A stretch of DNA of 64,000 nucleotides from Selenomonas ruminantium subsp. lactilytica TAM6421 (GTDB taxonomy: Bacteria > Bacillota > Negativicutes > Selenomonadales > Selenomonadaceae): NCBI RefSeq assembly GCF_000284095.1, contig NC_017068.1, positions 1,798,001 to 1,862,000 on the forward strand, read 5' to 3'. Numbering within the stretch: the first letter of the stretch is position 1; every line of letters begins with the position of its first letter. The notes beneath the pieces were generated by a model that was given only the letters and a program-made list of their open reading frames with translations, did not search any database and had not been told where the DNA came from. The translations under genes were made by a program, and so were the position numbers. Positions 9,254 through 18,071 of this stretch are shown here, in pieces.

Positions 9254-10060
9254 TTAAAGCCAATACTTTTTTATAGAGTTATAACACCACTTCATAATGT
9301 GAAATAAAACTATAACACGCTTTATGCCCTCGTCTTTTGTTTGAATTTCCCAAATTTGTCTAACACTATCTAATTTATTAGAACTCAAAGAATTATGACC
9401 CACTCTATACATATTTAGCACTTCGTTAATACCCACTGCATTACATCCATTACGCAAGAGTCTCAACCAAGTTGCATAATCTTGTCCACCACGACGCAAA
9501 TGCATACGAAAATCGCCTAAGCTCATTCGGTCGATAAGTACAGTTGACGTAGCAATCATAGTGTTCGATAAAAGAAAATGGTAATCGATTGACTCCACAA
9601 CATCTCTTTTACTTTTGACCAACTTACCATCCTCATCTATCATTTCAATGGCAGTATACGAAAATGGTGATTTTTTTTCTTCCATAAGCTTGATTTGACA
9701 TGCGATCTTCTCTGGCCGCCATACATCATCTGCATCCAAAAAGGCAACATATTGACCTTGAGCAAGCTCCAACGCCTTATTCCTTGCATATCCTGCTCCC
9801 ATATTTTGGGGTTGCAAATAATACTTGATCTGGGGATAATTCTGCTGGTATTTTCGAATAATATCAGCAGAATTATCTTTTGAACAGTCATCGACCAATA
9901 TCATCTCTATATGGGGATATGTTTGCGCTAAAACTGATTCTATAGATTGTTTTAAATATTTCTCCGCATTGTAAACAGGCGTTATTACAGAAACTAACCC
10001 TGCTACATAGTCATCTGCCACTCTATTCCCATACTCTTCAAATCGTTTAATATCCGCCAT
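9254..10060 (-). CDS. Glycosyltransferase family 2 (GT-A fold)
   Basis: 268 residues. Motifs are VSVITPVYNAEKYLKQSI (nucleotide-binding start), MILVDDCSKDNSADII and VAFLDADDVW (DXD). GT2 family, inverting, cytoplasmic, acting on a lipid-linked saccharide. Residues about 159-193 are the segment duplicated as an inverted fragment at 6722-6826. The 3' part is more AT-rich than the 5' part, which suggests that the boundary of the variable island falls within or just after this gene. It lies 13 bp downstream of the aminotransferase gene and probably belongs to the same transcript. Confidence 0.9.
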   Translation of the reverse strand: MADIKRFEEYGNRVADDYVAGLVSVITPVYNAEKYLKQSIESVLAQTYPHIEMILVDDCSKDNSADIIRKYQQNYPQIKYYLQPQNMGAGYARNKALELAQGQYVAFLDADDVWRPEKIACQIKLMEEKKSPFSYTAIEMIDEDGKLVKSKRDVVESIDYHFLLSNTMIATSTVLIDRMSLGDFRMHLRRGGQDYATWLRLLRNGCNAVGINEVLNMYRVGHNSLSSNKLDSVRQIWEIQTKDEGIKRVIVLFHIMKWCYNSIKKYWL

Positions 10061-10073
10061 TACATTGTTCCTA

Positions 10074-10997
10074 TCAATAAACTGCCGTTACCCACGCTTT
10101 ATGCTGCTCATCCGTCCCTAATACAGCATCTAAGTACTTCTTGTGAAGTATTCCTGTAATTTCACCTACATTATTGGTAATACTATATTTATCCACACTG
10201 TAGACAGGAGTAATCTCCATAGCAGAGCCACAAAGGAATGCCTCATCAGCAGTATAAAGCTCCGTGCGGTCTATGCTGCGTTCAACCACCTCTATGCCAC
10301 TTTCCTTTGCCAACGTTATAACAGTATCGCGGGTAATGCTTTCCAGGACGCTGTCCGTAAGCTGCGGGGTAACAAGTTTGCCGCCTTTAATCATGAAAAA
10401 ACACGAGCCCGGGCCCTCGGAAACTTTGCCTTTTGCATTCAAGAAAATGCAAGTATCGTATCCATTACGCAGGGCTTCACGCTGTCCCATACGGGAGTTA
10501 ATGTAATTTGCACCACATTTGATGCGTGGGCTCAGTGTAGTATCATCAATACGCTGCCATGATGTCACGCAACAGTTCAGACCTTTTTTATTATATTCTG
10601 CACTCGTGCGTCCTCTTGGAATCGGTGCCACGAACATATCTGCTGGTTCTTCTGATCCCCAGGAACCAAAACCATCTACAAAAATTGTTTGACGAACGGA
10701 AAGATTTTCATCGTATTCATTTGCTTTTACCGTATCGATCAAAGCTTTCTTCATTTCGTCCACAGTATAGGGTGCTTTTATCTGTATGAGTTTGAGGGAA
10801 CGGATCAATCTTGCATAATGATCCTCTAAGCGAAATGCATACAACTGCTTTTCGTCGTCATTCCAGTAACATGGGATTCCTTCAAAAACATTTAAACCAA
10901 ACTGTGATGTTGGTGCCAGTACATTGATTTTTGCATCATTGACATTCAGGATTTCACCCTTGAACCAAATTCTTCTATTAGCCACATCATATTTCAT
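10074..10997 (-). CDS. Class IV aminotransferase (branched-chain aminotransferase-like)
   Basis: 307 residues, PLP fold type IV. Recognisable are SQFGLNVFEGIPCYW near the N-terminus, RQTIFVDGFGSWGS, IKCGANYINSRMGQREA with the region of the PLP lysine, and FLNAKGKVSEGPGSCFF (the EGxGxN-like loop). IlvE, D-amino-acid aminotransferase and aminodeoxychorismate lyase share this fold; the closest look is IlvE. Its position between a sugar transferase and a glycosyltransferase, together with a decarboxylase and an aldolase gene, suggests a role in making a non-sugar substituent and not in general valine/leucine metabolism. That role is an inference. Confidence 0.82.
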   Translation of the reverse strand: MKYDVANRRIWFKGEILNVNDAKINVLAPTSQFGLNVFEGIPCYWNDDEKQLYAFRLEDHYARLIRSLKLIQIKAPYTVDEMKKALIDTVKANEYDENLSVRQTIFVDGFGSWGSEEPADMFVAPIPRGRTSAEYNKKGLNCCVTSWQRIDDTTLSPRIKCGANYINSRMGQREALRNGYDTCIFLNAKGKVSEGPGSCFFMIKGGKLVTPQLTDSVLESITRDTVITLAKESGIEVVERSIDRTELYTADEAFLCGSAMEITPVYSVDKYSITNNVGEITGILHKKYLDAVLGTDEQHKAWVTAVY

Positions 10998-11014
10998 CTA
11001 TATCGCCTCTATAA

Positions 11015-11716
11015 TTATTCTTCATCTGGTAAATGCGCAATGCGAATGATTTCTGCCTCTGCTAACTGTGCAGACTCCACATCATTCTGCGCACCTTCAA
11101 CCTTCTCTTCATAAATATCCGCTTTATGAAACACCTTCATCAAGGTTTCCCATATAATCTGAAAATCCAGCAGGATACCTCGCTGTTTGAATTCATCAAT
11201 GTATTGATTATCCAATGTCACTTTTTCATCCCAGGAGTTCTCGTTTCGCCCTCTGGCTTGCGCCAGCCCGGTGATTCCTCCTATGACGGTAAAGCGTTTC
11301 TTATACTTTTTATTCAGGGTTTCATAATCGCCAAGCTCATATGTTACGCAGGGACGTGGTCCTACCACAGAAATATCGCCCTTGAATACATTAAAAAGCT
11401 GTGGCAATTCATCCAGACTGGAATTGCGCAGGAATCTTCCTACCTTCGTTACTCGAGGATCATTTTCATAGTTAAAAAGCCCTGTCCCCACTTTTTCTGC
11501 ATTGACTACCATAGACCGAAACTTATACATCTGAAAAATTTTTCCATTCTTCGTCCGTCTTCCCTGCGAAAAAATAACAGGCCCTTCCGAGTCAAGTTTT
11601 ATCGCAATAGCAATTACAACAAAGAGAGGCAATAACAACAACAACGTAATGCCTGCAGAACAAATATCAAATATGCGTTTCAATATATAATTCATTTGAA
11701 GCGCTGTATTACTCAT
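11015..11716 (-). CDS. Initiating sugar-phosphate transferase (bacterial sugar transferase family, short form)
   Basis: 233 residues. One N-terminal hydrophobic hairpin (about 16-37) is followed by the catalytic domain with [45 protein letters not shown] and VGPRP. This is the phosphoglycosyl transferase that loads the first sugar-1-phosphate onto undecaprenyl phosphate (PglC/WcaJ C-terminal type). The start ATG at 11716 has GGAGAA 8 bp upstream. It probably acts on the UDP-4-keto/amino sugar made downstream of the dehydratase at 13891-15849. The C-terminal tail after about residue 205 is acidic and variable. Confidence 0.92.
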   Translation of the reverse strand: MSNTALQMNYILKRIFDICSAGITLLLLLPLFVVIAIAIKLDSEGPVIFSQGRRTKNGKIFQMYKFRSMVVNAEKVGTGLFNYENDPRVTKVGRFLRNSSLDELPQLFNVFKGDISVVGPRPCVTYELGDYETLNKKYKKRFTVIGGITGLAQARGRNENSWDEKVTLDNQYIDEFKQRGILLDFQIIWETLMKVFHKADIYEEKVEGAQNDVESAQLAEAEIIRIAHLPDEE

Positions 11717-11737
11717 AAATCATATTCTCCTGACCAT

Positions 11738-12988
11738 TCAGAAACTATACGTTTGAAACAAGTCATCAAACTTCTCTGCACGTTTGACCAGCTTAATCTG
11801 ATCCATACCCTTGCATATATCCAGCACAGCGAAATTAGGCAGGATAAAGGGCGGTTTCATCACAACAGAGTAAGAACCACAGTTGCTGATTACCAAAAAG
11901 TCACCAATAGATAGCGCTCCGACATAATCTTTTACCAGACAATCGCCTTCAATACAGGTAAATCCTACAATATCCAAATCTGTATAGACTTCTCTTTGCT
12001 CTTCATCTGCGAATACAATCTGATAGGGAGGATTAATTCCGCTCATGCTGATATTCTTCTGAGAACCTAAAACTGTCGCAATTGTCTTCCCTCGGACTGA
12101 TTTTATGGTCTCAATCCGTGTAACGAACTTCATACAGTCACCTGCTAAGGCAGAGCCAGGCTCAATGAATAATTCAGGCGCTTCTGGATTATTGGCAAAA
12201 TGGGCTGCCATACGACTGGTTACAATTTCCGCATAATCTGCATAGTTCTGTCCTTCAATATGAAGCTGCTCTTTCAAACTGTCCGGCATCTTACCATAAA
12301 TGCCACCGCCCAGATCAATACGCTGTGGCTTCAAACCGTAAACAGAAGCTACTTTATCATATGTCCGCAGCATACCTTCTGTTCGTGCAGCCCAGTATTT
12401 AACATCACGTTTGGCAAAATGACACTGTAGTTCAATGAGTTGTATATTTTCCGTGTCACGAATCATCTTCAGTACGTAGTCAAAGTCTTCACCGTCTACA
12501 TCAACACCAAAACGCGAAAGCACGCCATCCTGAACATCAAAATTACACCGGACACCTACATGAATATGCGTTTTTTTATGTTTTAAGGCTATTTCCCGAA
12601 TGGTATCTGCTTCATGAGGAGAGTCAATATTGACAGTTCCACCTTGGAGCAGAAAATCTTCCATTACCTGTGTATTCTTTATCGGCCCATTCCAAATGAT
12701 ACGCTGGTGCAGTACACCGCAGCGAAGAGCAATTTCCAGTTCCATATCCGAAACGACTTCGGCAAATCCGCCCATCTCATACACGATTTTCACAAGATCT
12801 GGTATGTAATTTGTCTTATAGGAATAGGCAATATTGAAGTTTGGATAATTCTTCTTGAATTCTGCAGACAACTCCTGATAGTTTTCCCGAAATGCTTCTG
12901 TATCCAGCAAGTAAAAGGCATTGCCATAATCATTTGCGAGCTTCAGCAAATTTTCCGTATTAATTTGTTTGTCCAGCGATGCTGACAT
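11738..12988 (-). CDS. PLP-dependent fold-III decarboxylase (LysA / ornithine-lysine decarboxylase type)
   Basis: 416 residues. It has the alanine-racemase-like barrel with the PLP lysine in IAYSYKTNY (K58), HFAKRD, the phosphate-binding DLGGGIYG (about 226-233), FIEPGSALAGD and, near the C-terminus, the CIEGDCL region typical of diaminopimelate and ornithine/lysine decarboxylases. GGAG lies 8 bp before the ATG. The reaction is probably decarboxylation of a basic or dicarboxylic amino acid to an amine. Its place within a polysaccharide operon suggests that the amine or a derivative decorates the glycan. A role in cadaverine or diaminopimelate metabolism is the alternative. Confidence 0.85.
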   Translation of the reverse strand: MSASLDKQINTENLLKLANDYGNAFYLLDTEAFRENYQELSAEFKKNYPNFNIAYSYKTNYIPDLVKIVYEMGGFAEVVSDMELEIALRCGVLHQRIIWNGPIKNTQVMEDFLLQGGTVNIDSPHEADTIREIALKHKKTHIHVGVRCNFDVQDGVLSRFGVDVDGEDFDYVLKMIRDTENIQLIELQCHFAKRDVKYWAARTEGMLRTYDKVASVYGLKPQRIDLGGGIYGKMPDSLKEQLHIEGQNYADYAEIVTSRMAAHFANNPEAPELFIEPGSALAGDCMKFVTRIETIKSVRGKTIATVLGSQKNISMSGINPPYQIVFADEEQREVYTDLDIVGFTCIEGDCLVKDYVGALSIGDFLVISNCGSYSVVMKPPFILPNFAVLDICKGMDQIKLVKRAEKFDDLFQTYSF

Positions 12989-13006
12989 CCAATCATCTCC
13001 ATATCT

Positions 13007-13852
13007 TCACACTGCCGTTTTATGTCTTTTGGCTGCAATCGTATTAGCTACTGTCGCAATATCATATTCCAATTGCAACTTGTTCTGTATGAAATCCTGC
13101 GCATTCATTGCCGCAATCTTTTTCTCAAAGGCTTTGATGTCTTTCATATTTCGTGCGAAAGTCAATTCCACATCCGCTAATGAATCCATCTTTTGGTAAT
13201 TACAAAAGGATCTGGAAAGGATTGCCCGCGTTGACCCCAGACGATAATGTTCCATTATGATTTTTTCTGCTGGAACTGCGCCTTCACCAATTTTCGCAAT
13301 ACCGCCAAAGCCATACGGTATCCCCGCTGCTTTGAACTTTTTGCACAACGCCTCAACCTTCCCATTGGTCAACAGTTCAAACATGAAATTCAATCCATAT
13401 GACAGATGAAGATCATTCAATCCAATGTGAATTTCGTCAATACCGCCATATGCCAGAACTTCATCCACGCATTCAAACGCTTCCTTGGTTTCCAAAAGCA
13501 ATGTGGTTTTCACGCGCCCATCTACATAGGCTAAAAACTCCTTTACATCGGACAGGGACTTCCACATCGGCAACATGATCATATCTGCACCGGCTTCAAT
13601 AACCTGCTCAATCTCGTCTTTCGACTGCGGATTCAGCGGATTAACTCGCACAAGCATCTCTGACGTACTCAAAACCGGAACAATTCTTTTGATATCTGCA
13701 ATGGAATGATGCGATTTCACGGAATCAATATGACCTTGACGTTCCTCTTTCCCCAAGGTTTCTAAATCCACCCATACTCTGTCCACACCATACTTCTGCG
13801 CGATTTTCGCTACTTCCGGATCATTGGTTATATACATAAACTTTAATGACAT
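13007..13852 (-). CDS. HpcH/HpaI-type aldolase (citrate lyase beta-like)
   Basis: 281 residues from the ATG at 13852, which has ATGGAG about 8 bp upstream; a longer frame from a TTG at 13894 lacks such a site. TIM-barrel motifs are DRVWVDLE, LVRVNPLNP, EQVIEAGADMIMLPM (metal and substrate region) and LLLETKEAFECVDEVL. The family performs retro-aldol cleavage or aldol addition of pyruvate or acyl-CoA to 2-hydroxy acids. It lies between the dehydratase and the decarboxylase genes and so belongs to the small-molecule part of the glycan locus. Substrates are unknown. Confidence 0.82.
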   Translation of the reverse strand: MSLKFMYITNDPEVAKIAQKYGVDRVWVDLETLGKEERQGHIDSVKSHHSIADIKRIVPVLSTSEMLVRVNPLNPQSKDEIEQVIEAGADMIMLPMWKSLSDVKEFLAYVDGRVKTTLLLETKEAFECVDEVLAYGGIDEIHIGLNDLHLSYGLNFMFELLTNGKVEALCKKFKAAGIPYGFGGIAKIGEGAVPAEKIIMEHYRLGSTRAILSRSFCNYQKMDSLADVELTFARNMKDIKAFEKKIAAMNAQDFIQNKLQLEYDIATVANTIAAKRHKTAV

Positions 13853-13890
13853 AGTCAAAACTCCATTTCCAATTCCTACACAAACAACAG

Positions 13891-15849
13891 TCAACTGATG
13901 TTTTCTGCAGGGTGATAAGTAGATACCATAGCTTTTACGCGCACACGGATATCGTTTTTGTTTTTATAGGCTGACACCATTAGTTCGTCCAATTCTTCCA
14001 GGAACTCTTCTGTATCGAAGGGAATGGGACAGCCGATATGAATCAGGTCGTTCTCGGTTTTTTTCAGGCCTTCCTCAGCCATGAGTTTTTCCTCGAATAA
14101 TTTCTCCCCGGGACGCAGGCCGGTATAGTCAATGTCAATATCCACACCAAGTTTCAAGCCGGACAGGCGGATGAGGTTCTTGGCCAAATCGGCAATCTTG
14201 ACGGGGCTGCCCATATCCAGGACGAAGATCTCGCCGCCTTTGGCATAGGTGCCGGCCAGCATTACGAGACTCACTGCCTCGGGGATGGTCATAAAGTAAC
14301 GGATGATATCGGGATGCGTTACTGTCAGGTTATGGCCAGCGGCAATCTGTTTCTGAAAGATTGGAATCACTGAACCATTGCTGCCCAGAACATTGCCGAA
14401 GCGTACAGCCACAAATTCCGTCTTAACATTTTCAAAGATTTTTCCCGTGCCATCCGCATCGGCATTCTCCAACCCTTCATGCGTGAACAACTGAGGGATT
14501 TCATTGGCTTTGCCGGCCTTAATCTTGGCATCAAAGGACTGAATGATCATCTCGCAGAGGCGCTTCGTTGCCCCCATAATATTGGTGGGATTGACAGCCT
14601 TGTCCGTGCTGATAAGCACGAAGCGTTCACAGCCATGCACCATGGCGGCATAGGCCGTCTTGAAGGTGCCGATGGCGTTGTTCTTGACCGCTTCGCAGGG
14701 GCTGTCCTCCATCAGCGGCACATGTTTATGGGCTGCTGCATGGTAGACAATCTGGGGCCGATACTCCTCGAATATCTGGAACATCCGGCGGCTGTCCCGC
14801 ACGGAGGCAATGAGCACCACCAAATCAAGCTCCGGATACCTATCCCGCAATTCCAGCTGGACATTGTAGACATTGTTTTCATAGATATCCACCAGGATTA
14901 GCTGCTCAGGCTGGTGGGCTGCAATCTGGCGGGCCAGCTCCGAACCAATGGAACCGCCGCCGCCTGTGACGAGAACACGTTTACCATGGATAAACTGGAA
15001 CACATCGCTGAGATCCGCCTTCACCGGTTCCCGGCCCAGCAGATCCTCAACGGATACCTTCTTCATGGCGCTGACAGACAACTGGCCATTGACCAGCTGA
15101 TAGAGCCCCGGCAGCTGCTTCAGCTCACAGTCCGTTTCCTTGCAGATATTGAGCAGATCCCGCTTTTCTGCGGCACTGGCGCTGGGTACTGTCAGGTAAA
15201 TTTTGTCAATCTGATATTTCTCCACACTGGCCAGGATTTCGTCCCGGCCTCCAACTATGGGCACACCATCCACCAGACGATTCCATTTGGTGGGATCATC
15301 GTCGATAAAGCAACAGACTTTCTCATTGGTCCGGACGGATCTCTTGATATCCCGCATAATGAGCTGACCAGCACTGCCAGCACCAATCAGCATCACTCGC
15401 GAGCCTTCACCTCTCCGATCCTGCTGCGCCACCCGCAAAAGCAGGATAAAGCGATAGGCAAACCGCACGCCCAGCACCAGACCGAACTGAATAGCAGCTC
15501 CCATGATGTAATAGGATATGGGCATATTCCCCACAAAAAAGTTCATGCCCACTGCCATCAACAGGATGGTAGCCAGATTTCCGTAGATGATGCGCAGCAG
15601 TTCTGAGAAACTGGCAAAACGCCACAGGCTATGGTACAGCCGCAATCCATAGAAAATGAGCAGACTGAGAACCGTATATACCGGCGTATATGACTCCCAG
15701 TTCGCCAGATAATCTGCCGGTATCCGGGAGTATTGAAAATCAAACCGCAGCAGCAGCGCCAGGAAATATCCTGCATTCAATGCTACGGCGTCATAAACAG
15801 CCAGCATCCACGCCATTATTTTCCATTGTTCGATATCGAGCTTAACCAA
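13891..15849 (-). CDS. Membrane NDP-sugar 4,6-dehydratase (PglF/CapD/WbpM type)
   Basis: 652 residues. Four N-terminal hydrophobic helices (about 10-140), a first Rossmann domain (VMLIGAGSAGQLIMRDI), then the catalytic extended-SDR domain with VLVTGGGGSIGSELARQI, HAAAHKHVPLME and ISTDKAVNPTNIMGATKR (the SMTDK-type variant of the active site). The family converts UDP-GlcNAc to UDP-4-keto-6-deoxy-GlcNAc, the first step towards bacillosamine, QuiNAc or FucNAc, usually the first sugar of the repeat unit. The TTG start at 15849 has GAGGA upstream. It is next to the kinase gene and high in GC. Confidence 0.93.
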   Translation of the reverse strand: MVKLDIEQWKIMAWMLAVYDAVALNAGYFLALLLRFDFQYSRIPADYLANWESYTPVYTVLSLLIFYGLRLYHSLWRFASFSELLRIIYGNLATILLMAVGMNFFVGNMPISYYIMGAAIQFGLVLGVRFAYRFILLLRVAQQDRRGEGSRVMLIGAGSAGQLIMRDIKRSVRTNEKVCCFIDDDPTKWNRLVDGVPIVGGRDEILASVEKYQIDKIYLTVPSASAAEKRDLLNICKETDCELKQLPGLYQLVNGQLSVSAMKKVSVEDLLGREPVKADLSDVFQFIHGKRVLVTGGGGSIGSELARQIAAHQPEQLILVDIYENNVYNVQLELRDRYPELDLVVLIASVRDSRRMFQIFEEYRPQIVYHAAAHKHVPLMEDSPCEAVKNNAIGTFKTAYAAMVHGCERFVLISTDKAVNPTNIMGATKRLCEMIIQSFDAKIKAGKANEIPQLFTHEGLENADADGTGKIFENVKTEFVAVRFGNVLGSNGSVIPIFQKQIAAGHNLTVTHPDIIRYFMTIPEAVSLVMLAGTYAKGGEIFVLDMGSPVKIADLAKNLIRLSGLKLGVDIDIDYTGLRPGEKLFEEKLMAEEGLKKTENDLIHIGCPIPFDTEEFLEELDELMVSAYKNKNDIRVRVKAMVSTYHPAENIS

Positions 15850-15866
15850 AATCTACCATTCCTCAT

Positions 15867-16595
15867 TCAATCCTTTTGTTTGCTCTTATGTCTGCCTTTA
15901 TGTTTCTCGTGCTTTTCGTCGTAATAATAGTAATAGCCATAGCCGTAACCATAACCGGCTTTATTCTTCTTCGGCACGCCGTTGAGCACTGTACCAATGA
16001 TATTCACCTGGCTCTGAACCAGACGCTGCTTGGCCTCCTTGGCCTCATCCGGTGTAACTTTGCCGGAACGGACTACAAATACGACACCATCCATCTTCGT
16101 ACCGATAATGGTCGCATCCGTTACCGCCAAGATCGGCGGCATATCGATGAACACATAGTCGTAGTTCTCTCCCACGGTCTTGAGCAGATTGTCCATCCGC
16201 TCAGAACCCAGCATTTCCGATGGATTCGGCGGCACCGGGCCACTGGGCAGCACATCCAGATTCTGTATGACATTGTTCTGAATCATACTCTCCAGAGATT
16301 CACCCGTGGCGATGATATTGCTAAGGCCCTTATTCTGGAGGCGGAATTTCTTATGCTGTACCGGCTTGCGCATATCCGCATCGATCAGCAACACCCGCTT
16401 GCCATCCTGGGCCATGGCAATGGCCACATTGGATATGGTGGTGGACTTGCCTTCGCCTGGCGTTGCCGAGGTGAAGCTGATGAATTTGATCATCTTGCCT
16501 GCACCGGCAAACTGCAGATTCGTTCGAATCGCACGATAGGCTTCGGAAATCGGCGATTTCGCATCATTATGTACAATTAAATCGATATTAGCCAT
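15867..16595 (-). CDS. Bacterial tyrosine kinase (CpsD/CapB/YwqD type)
   Basis: 242 residues. Walker A is SATPGEGKSTT, Walker A' is VLLIDADMRKP and Walker B is VFIDMPP, the signature of BY-kinases. The C-terminus is a tyrosine-rich cluster (GYGYGYGYYYYYDE, about residues 213-226) followed by a basic tail, the site of autophosphorylation that controls polymer length and export. It is the separate cytoplasmic kinase partner of the chain-length protein upstream; the two genes overlap by one base (TAATG). A GGAGGAAATA site precedes the start. Confidence 0.95.
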   Translation of the reverse strand: MANIDLIVHNDAKSPISEAYRAIRTNLQFAGAGKMIKFISFTSATPGEGKSTTISNVAIAMAQDGKRVLLIDADMRKPVQHKKFRLQNKGLSNIIATGESLESMIQNNVIQNLDVLPSGPVPPNPSEMLGSERMDNLLKTVGENYDYVFIDMPPILAVTDATIIGTKMDGVVFVVRSGKVTPDEAKEAKQRLVQSQVNIIGTVLNGVPKKNKAGYGYGYGYYYYYDEKHEKHKGRHKSKQKD

Positions 16596-18052
16596 TATTT
16601 CCTCCTCAGCAGACGATTGCGAATTCCTTCCAGCAGACCGATATCCTCTTCCTTATCCAGACCATTGGCATCGGGGATAATACCGAGCACCGGCAGTTCG
16701 AGATAATGCTCCACATCCTCAGTGGTACGCATTCTGCGGTTGAGGATGCCCTTGGCCGTCACGAAAGCGGAACCAGTCAACAGGCCCAGGAGCAATGCCA
16801 CCAGCATGGTCATGGCCTTTTTCGGCTTGATGGGTTCTTCCGGCAGGGTTGCGGAATCGACTACCTGCACTTCCGTGGGCACCATATTCTCGGCAATCTT
16901 CGCTTCTTCCAACCGTTTGGCCAGCATGACGTAGATTTCCTGAGCTACTTCCGTATCACGTTTGACCCGGACATAGCCCTGTTCTTTTTCCGGCAGTTTG
17001 GAAATCAAATCTTCATTTTCCTTGTCCAGAGCAGCCAGAGCCTTGGCCTTTGCCTGTTCTACGGCTACCATGGCTTCGTTCTGGAATTTATCCGCCAGCA
17101 GTTTCTGCTGTACGCTGCTGCTGGAAGGTGCCTGACGGGCCACAATGCTGCCGATTTCCTTCTCCATGGAAGCCTGTACATTGGCAATCTTCTGATTGAC
17201 AGCCTGCATCTTCTCATGGTCTTCCGTATAGATGCCCGTATAACCAGCCTTTTCCGCAGCCAGCTGAGCCAGCTGTACCTTGTACTGCTGCAGAGCAGCA
17301 CTGTCGGCAATACCCCGGCCCGAATTGTCCAGCTGACCATTGATGGTTCCGAGGGCAGCCTGAGCCTGCTCCAGATTCAGTTTGTTGGCTGCCTTTTCCT
17401 TATCGATAATAGAAAGCTTATCTGTTATCTGCTTGATCTGATCCTGTGTGGAGAAAAGCTTGTTCTCCACCTGGAATTTCTGCAGCTTGTCTTCCGCATC
17501 GGAGAGTTCCTTCTTCGAGGACTCTACACGTTCTTCGAGGAAGGCACGGGTAGCGCCCTGTTCTGCATGGGACAATTCTGCCAACCGGCTCAGGAAGCCA
17601 TCCACGATAAGCTGGTTTGCTTCCTGGGCCTGTTCCGGGCTTTTGCCCGTCACATCCACCTGCAGGATTTCCGTATCCTTGAAAGGTTTGGTCGTTACAT
17701 GAGATTTGATATAGCCTTCATAAGAAGGTAATTTCCCGTCCTTATTCGGCTCTTCCGTCTTTTCAATCACCGGTTCGATGACATTGCGGCTCTTGAGGAT
17801 CTCTGCATTCGTATTCATGCGCTGCGTGGTCATACCAGCATTGCCGGCCACGCTGGAGAGAATGGAATCCCCCAGCCCCTTCTCCTGCTTGATGCGCAGG
17901 AGAGAGGTTGACTGATAGGTCGGCGGCGTGATGAGCAGATAAGCTCCGGCGGCCACCAGGAACAGTGCCGTTATCTTGGCAATCTTCATGCGGCCGGTGA
18001 CCATCAGATCCCATACTTCCCGCAAGTCTATGGTTACTTCTTTATCATCCAC
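16595..18052 (-). CDS. Polysaccharide chain-length regulator (Wzz/CapA, GNVR type)
   Basis: 485 residues from the GTG at 18052, which has GGGGAGA about 10 bp upstream and begins 19 bp after the previous stop; the longer open frame to 18133 would overlap wza by 62 bp. Wzz domain at the N-terminus, a first TM helix (about 29-46), a long coiled coil rich in Q, K and E (about 180-360), a GNVR-like segment, then a second TM (MTMLVALLLGLLTGSAF) and a short cytoplasmic tail. It controls chain length and activates the adjacent tyrosine kinase through its cytoplasmic tail. Confidence 0.92.
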   Translation of the reverse strand: MDDKEVTIDLREVWDLMVTGRMKIAKITALFLVAAGAYLLITPPTYQSTSLLRIKQEKGLGDSILSSVAGNAGMTTQRMNTNAEILKSRNVIEPVIEKTEEPNKDGKLPSYEGYIKSHVTTKPFKDTEILQVDVTGKSPEQAQEANQLIVDGFLSRLAELSHAEQGATRAFLEERVESSKKELSDAEDKLQKFQVENKLFSTQDQIKQITDKLSIIDKEKAANKLNLEQAQAALGTINGQLDNSGRGIADSAALQQYKVQLAQLAAEKAGYTGIYTEDHEKMQAVNQKIANVQASMEKEIGSIVARQAPSSSSVQQKLLADKFQNEAMVAVEQAKAKALAALDKENEDLISKLPEKEQGYVRVKRDTEVAQEIYVMLAKRLEEAKIAENMVPTEVQVVDSATLPEEPIKPKKAMTMLVALLLGLLTGSAFVTAKGILNRRMRTTEDVEHYLELPVLGIIPDANGLDKEEDIGLLEGIRNRLLRRK

Positions 18053-18071
18053 TGGTTCTATCTCTCCCCTG

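Noticed and set aside
13853-13894. 14-codon N-terminal extension of the HpcH-type aldolase from a TTG
   Set aside because: No ribosome site for the TTG, whereas the ATG at 13852 has one and fits the family start.
14479-15606. Long plus-strand frames opposite the dehydratase, and similar long frames opposite prkC, mfrA and pepT
   Set aside because: They are antisense to genes with clear domains in GC-rich DNA and have no family features of their own.
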